NCBI GenBank assembly: GCA_964617665.1
Contig: CAZUAH010000178.1
Coordinates: forward strand, 1 to 24,665
Length of the DNA: 24,665 nt
Direction of reading: 5' to 3'
From: JADHUC01 sp964617665
GTDB taxonomy: Bacteria; Planctomycetota; Planctomycetia; Pirellulales; Pirellulaceae
Part shown: positions 22,106 to 24,665 of the stretch, piece after piece
How positions within the stretch are numbered: the stretch's first letter is position 1
How the letters are laid out: each line of letters begins with the position of its first letter
Program-made: the position numbers and the translations under genes
The notes under the pieces: generated by a model
Databases searched by the model: none
Told to the model about the DNA's origin: nothing
Seen by the model: the letters and a program-made list of their open reading frames with translations, nothing else

Positions 22106-24665
22106 ATGAAATCGGTTCGAGCTGCTTCTTTCCTTCTTTTTGCCGCTTGTGTGTTCGCGCCGCTCCCGTCGCTTGTCTGTGCCGACGATGCGGACGCCTT
22201 GAAGCTCTGGTATGGCCGGCCGGCCACCGATTGGGAGAAGGAAGCCCTTCCCATTGGCAATGGTCGGCTCGGAGCCATGATCTTCGGCGGAATTGCCGAG
22301 GAACGAATTCAGTTCAACGAGGATAGCCTGTGGACGGGGGACGAGAATCTCGGGGGAAACTACGGCGCGATGGGCGGCTACCAGGCCTTCGGCAACCTTT
22401 TCATCCGACTTGGCGCCGCCGCCGCGGAGAAGGCCGTTGCGGACACGCGTCCCGGCGTGAAGTGCGGCAGCGGCCACAAGGCCTTCTACCAGAAGGAGGA
22501 GGTTGCATCCTGCTGCGACGGCGACCCGCGGACGAAATGGTGCGTCGAACACAAGGGCCGGCCCGTGGTCTGGGAGTTGCGTTTGCCGTCCGGCGAAGGT
22601 GTCGCGGTTAAGTCGTACGCGCTGACCTCGGGCAATGACGTGCCGAGCCGCGATCCCCGGGCGTGGACGCTCGAAGGATCCAAGGATGGCGAGACCTGGA
22701 CGCTCCTGGATAAGCGGGACGACGAGAAGCCGTTCCCGGAACGCCACCAGAGACGATCGTTCGACGTCAAGAACGAAACCGCGTACGAACTCTACCGCCT
22801 GACCTTCTCGGAAGTGAACGGCGGCACTCGATTGCAGCTCTCGGAGATCGATCTCGGAGTGACGGTCAATGAGCGGGAATCCTCCGCTGCCGACGTCGGC
22901 TACCGGCGCGAACTCGACATCGGCCGGGCTGTGCACACGACGTCCTTCACCAAAGACGGCGTCCGCTTCGCGCGGGAGTACTTCAGCAGCCATCCCGACG
23001 ACGTCATGGTCTTCAGCTTCACTGCGGATAATTCCGGCAGCTACACGGGCTCCATTGCCCTCACTGACATGCACGATGGAAAGGTCACCGTGACGAAGGA
23101 CGGGGTGATCGCATCGGGACAACTCTCCAACAAACTGAACTACGAGGCACAACTTCGAGTCATTAACCAGGGCGGCTCCCTCTCCGTGGGCGACGGGGCG
23201 ATTGTCTTTAGGGGCTGCGACAGTCTGCTTCTCCTTCTGGCTGCCGGCACCGACTATCTGGACGATCACACAAAGGGTTGGCGTCAAACGCATCCCCACG
23301 ATCGACTTGCCAAGCGGATCAACTCTGCGGCAGCCAAGTCGTATGACGAGCTGCTCGATGCCCACGTCAAGGACCACCAGTCCCTCTTCAACCGGGTGAT
23401 GCTGGATGTGGGGCATACGGAACCGGAGTTGCTCAAAGAGCCCACGAACGTCCGGTTGGACCGGTACAGCAACGGCAGCTGCGACCCGACTTTGGAAATG
23501 CTGCTCTTTCAGTACGGACGCTACCTGATCATCGCTTCGTCACGTCCCGGATGCCTTCCTGCCAACCTGCAAGGTCTCTGGAACGACACGAACAACGCGC
23601 CGTGGCACTCGGACTACCATTCGAACATCAACGTCCAGATGAATTACTGGCTGACCGAACCAACGAATCTGCCGGAATGTCACAAACCTTTCATTCGGAT
23701 GATCGACCGTCTCCGTGAGCCAAGCAAGAAGGCAACAAAGGCTGACGAGCGGTTCAAGGATACCTGCGGCTGGACGGTGCGCACCTCGCACAACATCTTC
23801 GGGGGCCACGGCTGGAAGTGGAACATCCCCGGCAGCGCCTGGTACGCACAGCACGTTTGGGAACACTATGCCTTCAGCGGCGACCGAGTCTATCTGAAGG
23901 AATCGGCGTATCCGATCCTCAAGGAGATCTGCGAGTTCTGGGAGGGCAATCTGAAGCAGCGGGAAGACGGGACGTTGGTCGTGCCGATGGGATGGTCGCC
24001 AGAGCATGGCCCCACCGAGGATGGCGTTTCTTACGACCAGCAGATCGTCTACGACCTGTTCACTAACTACATCGAGGCCGCTCAGATGCTGGGGATCGAT
24101 GCGGCGTACCGAGAGACGGTGTCGGGAATGCGTAGCCGGCTACTCGGACCGAAGGTCGGCTCCTGGGGACAACTGCAGGAATGGGAAACCGACCGGGACG
24201 ACCCGAAGAACCAACATCGGCATGTGTCTCATCTCTTCGCCGTCCACCCAGGGCGACAGATTGCACCGATGAGCACGCCCGAGTTGGCCGCAGCCGCAAA
24301 GGTCTCTCTCACCGCACGTGGTGACGGCGGCACGGGCTGGAGCAAAGCCTGGAAGATCAGCTTCTGGTCACGGCTGCTGGACGGGGACCACTCCTACAAG
24401 ATGCTGTCCGAGTTGCTGAAGAACAACATCGTCTCAAACCTCTACGACATGCATCCTCCGTTTCAGATCGACGGCAACTTCGGTGCGACCGCAGGTGTCG
24501 CCGAGATGTTGCTGCAGAGCCACAACCGCGCAGAGGCCGCGAACGACGGTTCCCTGCCGCCTTTTGAGATCCATCTGCTACCGGCCCTGCCCAGTGCCTG
24601 GCCTGATGGTTCGGTAACGGGATTGCGTGCCCGGGGCGGGTTCGTTGTGGACATGAAGTGGCAGG
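22106..24665 (+). CDS. GH95 alpha-L-fucosidase-like protein with inserted discoidin-like domain, 3' end cut
   Basis: The frame is open from the ATG at 22106 to the right edge: 853 codons and no stop. Residues 1-26 are a signal peptide (LPSLVCADD). LKLWYGRPATDWEKEALPIGNGRLGAMIFGG opens the GH95 N-terminal domain (landmark near 32-62). Between NLFIRLG (about 105) and YRRELDIGRA (about 265) lies an F5/8 type C/discoidin-like insertion (CCDGDPRTKWCVE, WTLEGSKDGETWTLLD, YELYRLTFSEVNGG, LQLSEIDLG). The (alpha/alpha)6 catalytic domain shows LQGLWNDTNNAPW, SNINVQMNYW (N507, N509), WSPEHGP (E633) and FQIDGNFGATAG (D789), which correspond to the Asn/Asn/Glu/Asp active-site set of the family. It would release fucose (or galactose, as some members do). 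The last visible residues, RGGFVVDMKWQ, show that only a short C-terminal part is missing. It is downstream of the FAD protein and probably co-transcribed. Confidence 0.9.
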   Translation, partial: MKSVRAASFLLFAACVFAPLPSLVCADDADALKLWYGRPATDWEKEALPIGNGRLGAMIFGGIAEERIQFNEDSLWTGDENLGGNYGAMGGYQAFGNLFIRLGAAAAEKAVADTRPGVKCGSGHKAFYQKEEVASCCDGDPRTKWCVEHKGRPVVWELRLPSGEGVAVKSYALTSGNDVPSRDPRAWTLEGSKDGETWTLLDKRDDEKPFPERHQRRSFDVKNETAYELYRLTFSEVNGGTRLQLSEIDLGVTVNERESSAADVGYRRELDIGRAVHTTSFTKDGVRFAREYFSSHPDDVMVFSFTADNSGSYTGSIALTDMHDGKVTVTKDGVIASGQLSNKLNYEAQLRVINQGGSLSVGDGAIVFRGCDSLLLLLAAGTDYLDDHTKGWRQTHPHDRLAKRINSAAAKSYDELLDAHVKDHQSLFNRVMLDVGHTEPELLKEPTNVRLDRYSNGSCDPTLEMLLFQYGRYLIIASSRPGCLPANLQGLWNDTNNAPWHSDYHSNINVQMNYWLTEPTNLPECHKPFIRMIDRLREPSKKATKADERFKDTCGWTVRTSHNIFGGHGWKWNIPGSAWYAQHVWEHYAFSGDRVYLKESAYPILKEICEFWEGNLKQREDGTLVVPMGWSPEHGPTEDGVSYDQQIVYDLFTNYIEAAQMLGIDAAYRETVSGMRSRLLGPKVGSWGQLQEWETDRDDPKNQHRHVSHLFAVHPGRQIAPMSTPELAAAAKVSLTARGDGGTGWSKAWKISFWSRLLDGDHSYKMLSELLKNNIVSNLYDMHPPFQIDGNFGATAGVAEMLLQSHNRAEAANDGSLPPFEIHLLPALPSAWPDGSVTGLRARGGFVVDMKWQ

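Noticed and set aside
22013..23416. Long minus-strand open frame opposite the GH95 gene
   Set aside because: It has no recognisable domain, lies wholly opposite a well-supported gene with conserved motifs, and is explained by codon bias on the coding strand.
1..24665. Bacteroidota-type polysaccharide utilisation locus
   Set aside because: No SusC/SusD pair, hybrid two-component regulator or ECF sigma/anti-sigma pair is present.

Overview
The window looks like a chromosomal glycan-degradation region from a member of the PVC group, most likely a planctomycete. I infer this from gene content only: three formylglycine-type sulfatases, an exported methyltransferase/PQQ-like beta-propeller fusion, a very large exported FAD-oxidoreductase with a HEAT-like tail, a Tat-exported agarase-like hydrolase, GH2, GH33 and GH95 enzymes, and a lone DUF559 endonuclease between small palindromic repeats. 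No SusC/SusD pair is present, which argues against Bacteroidota. I see no rRNA, tRNA, CRISPR array, transposase or prophage genes.

Layout. Positions 1-386 hold the 3' end of an S9 (DPP-IV-like) peptidase. A GH2 enzyme follows (423-3335), then a remnant of the C-terminus of a sialate-acetylesterase-like SGNH enzyme (3328-3513), a complete and enlarged SGNH/sialate O-acetylesterase-like enzyme (3543-5852), and the methyltransferase/PQQ fusion (5919-9173). One sulfatase lies on the minus strand (9208-11211) and converges on the fusion gene. A divergent intergenic region with a perfect palindrome (11305-11330) separates it from a + strand run. That run is an alpha/beta hydrolase (11388-12290), a GH33-like sialidase (12341-13534) and two sulfatases (13531-14952, 14949-16367). 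Sialidase, sulfatase and sulfatase are linked by ATGA stop/start overlaps and so look translationally coupled. Next come a DUF559 nuclease unit (about 16416-16920), the agarase-like enzyme (16991-18418), the FAD/HEAT protein (18587-21991) and a GH95 alpha-L-fucosidase-like gene that runs off the right edge (22106-24665).

Together the genes suggest extracytoplasmic breakdown of a sulfated, sialylated and/or fucosylated glycan or glycoprotein. Sulfatases would remove sulfate, the sialidase and sialate-esterase-like enzyme would remove (acetylated) sialic acid, GH95 would remove fucose, GH2 and the agarase-like enzyme would cut the backbone or side chains, and the S9 peptidase could act on protein. 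The combined substrate is inference.

The most unusual layer is small repeat DNA inside and between genes. (i) Three heptanucleotide arrays lie in frame in the methyltransferase/PQQ gene, two of them inverted versions of the same 7-bp unit. (ii) A 58-bp palindrome lies in frame in the GH2 gene. (iii) The DUF559 gene is bounded by 16-bp direct repeats, each at the foot of a hairpin. (iv) An imperfect 50-bp direct repeat brackets a 2.2-kb segment carrying the DUF559 unit and the agarase-like gene, and appears to derive from a sulfatase 3' end.
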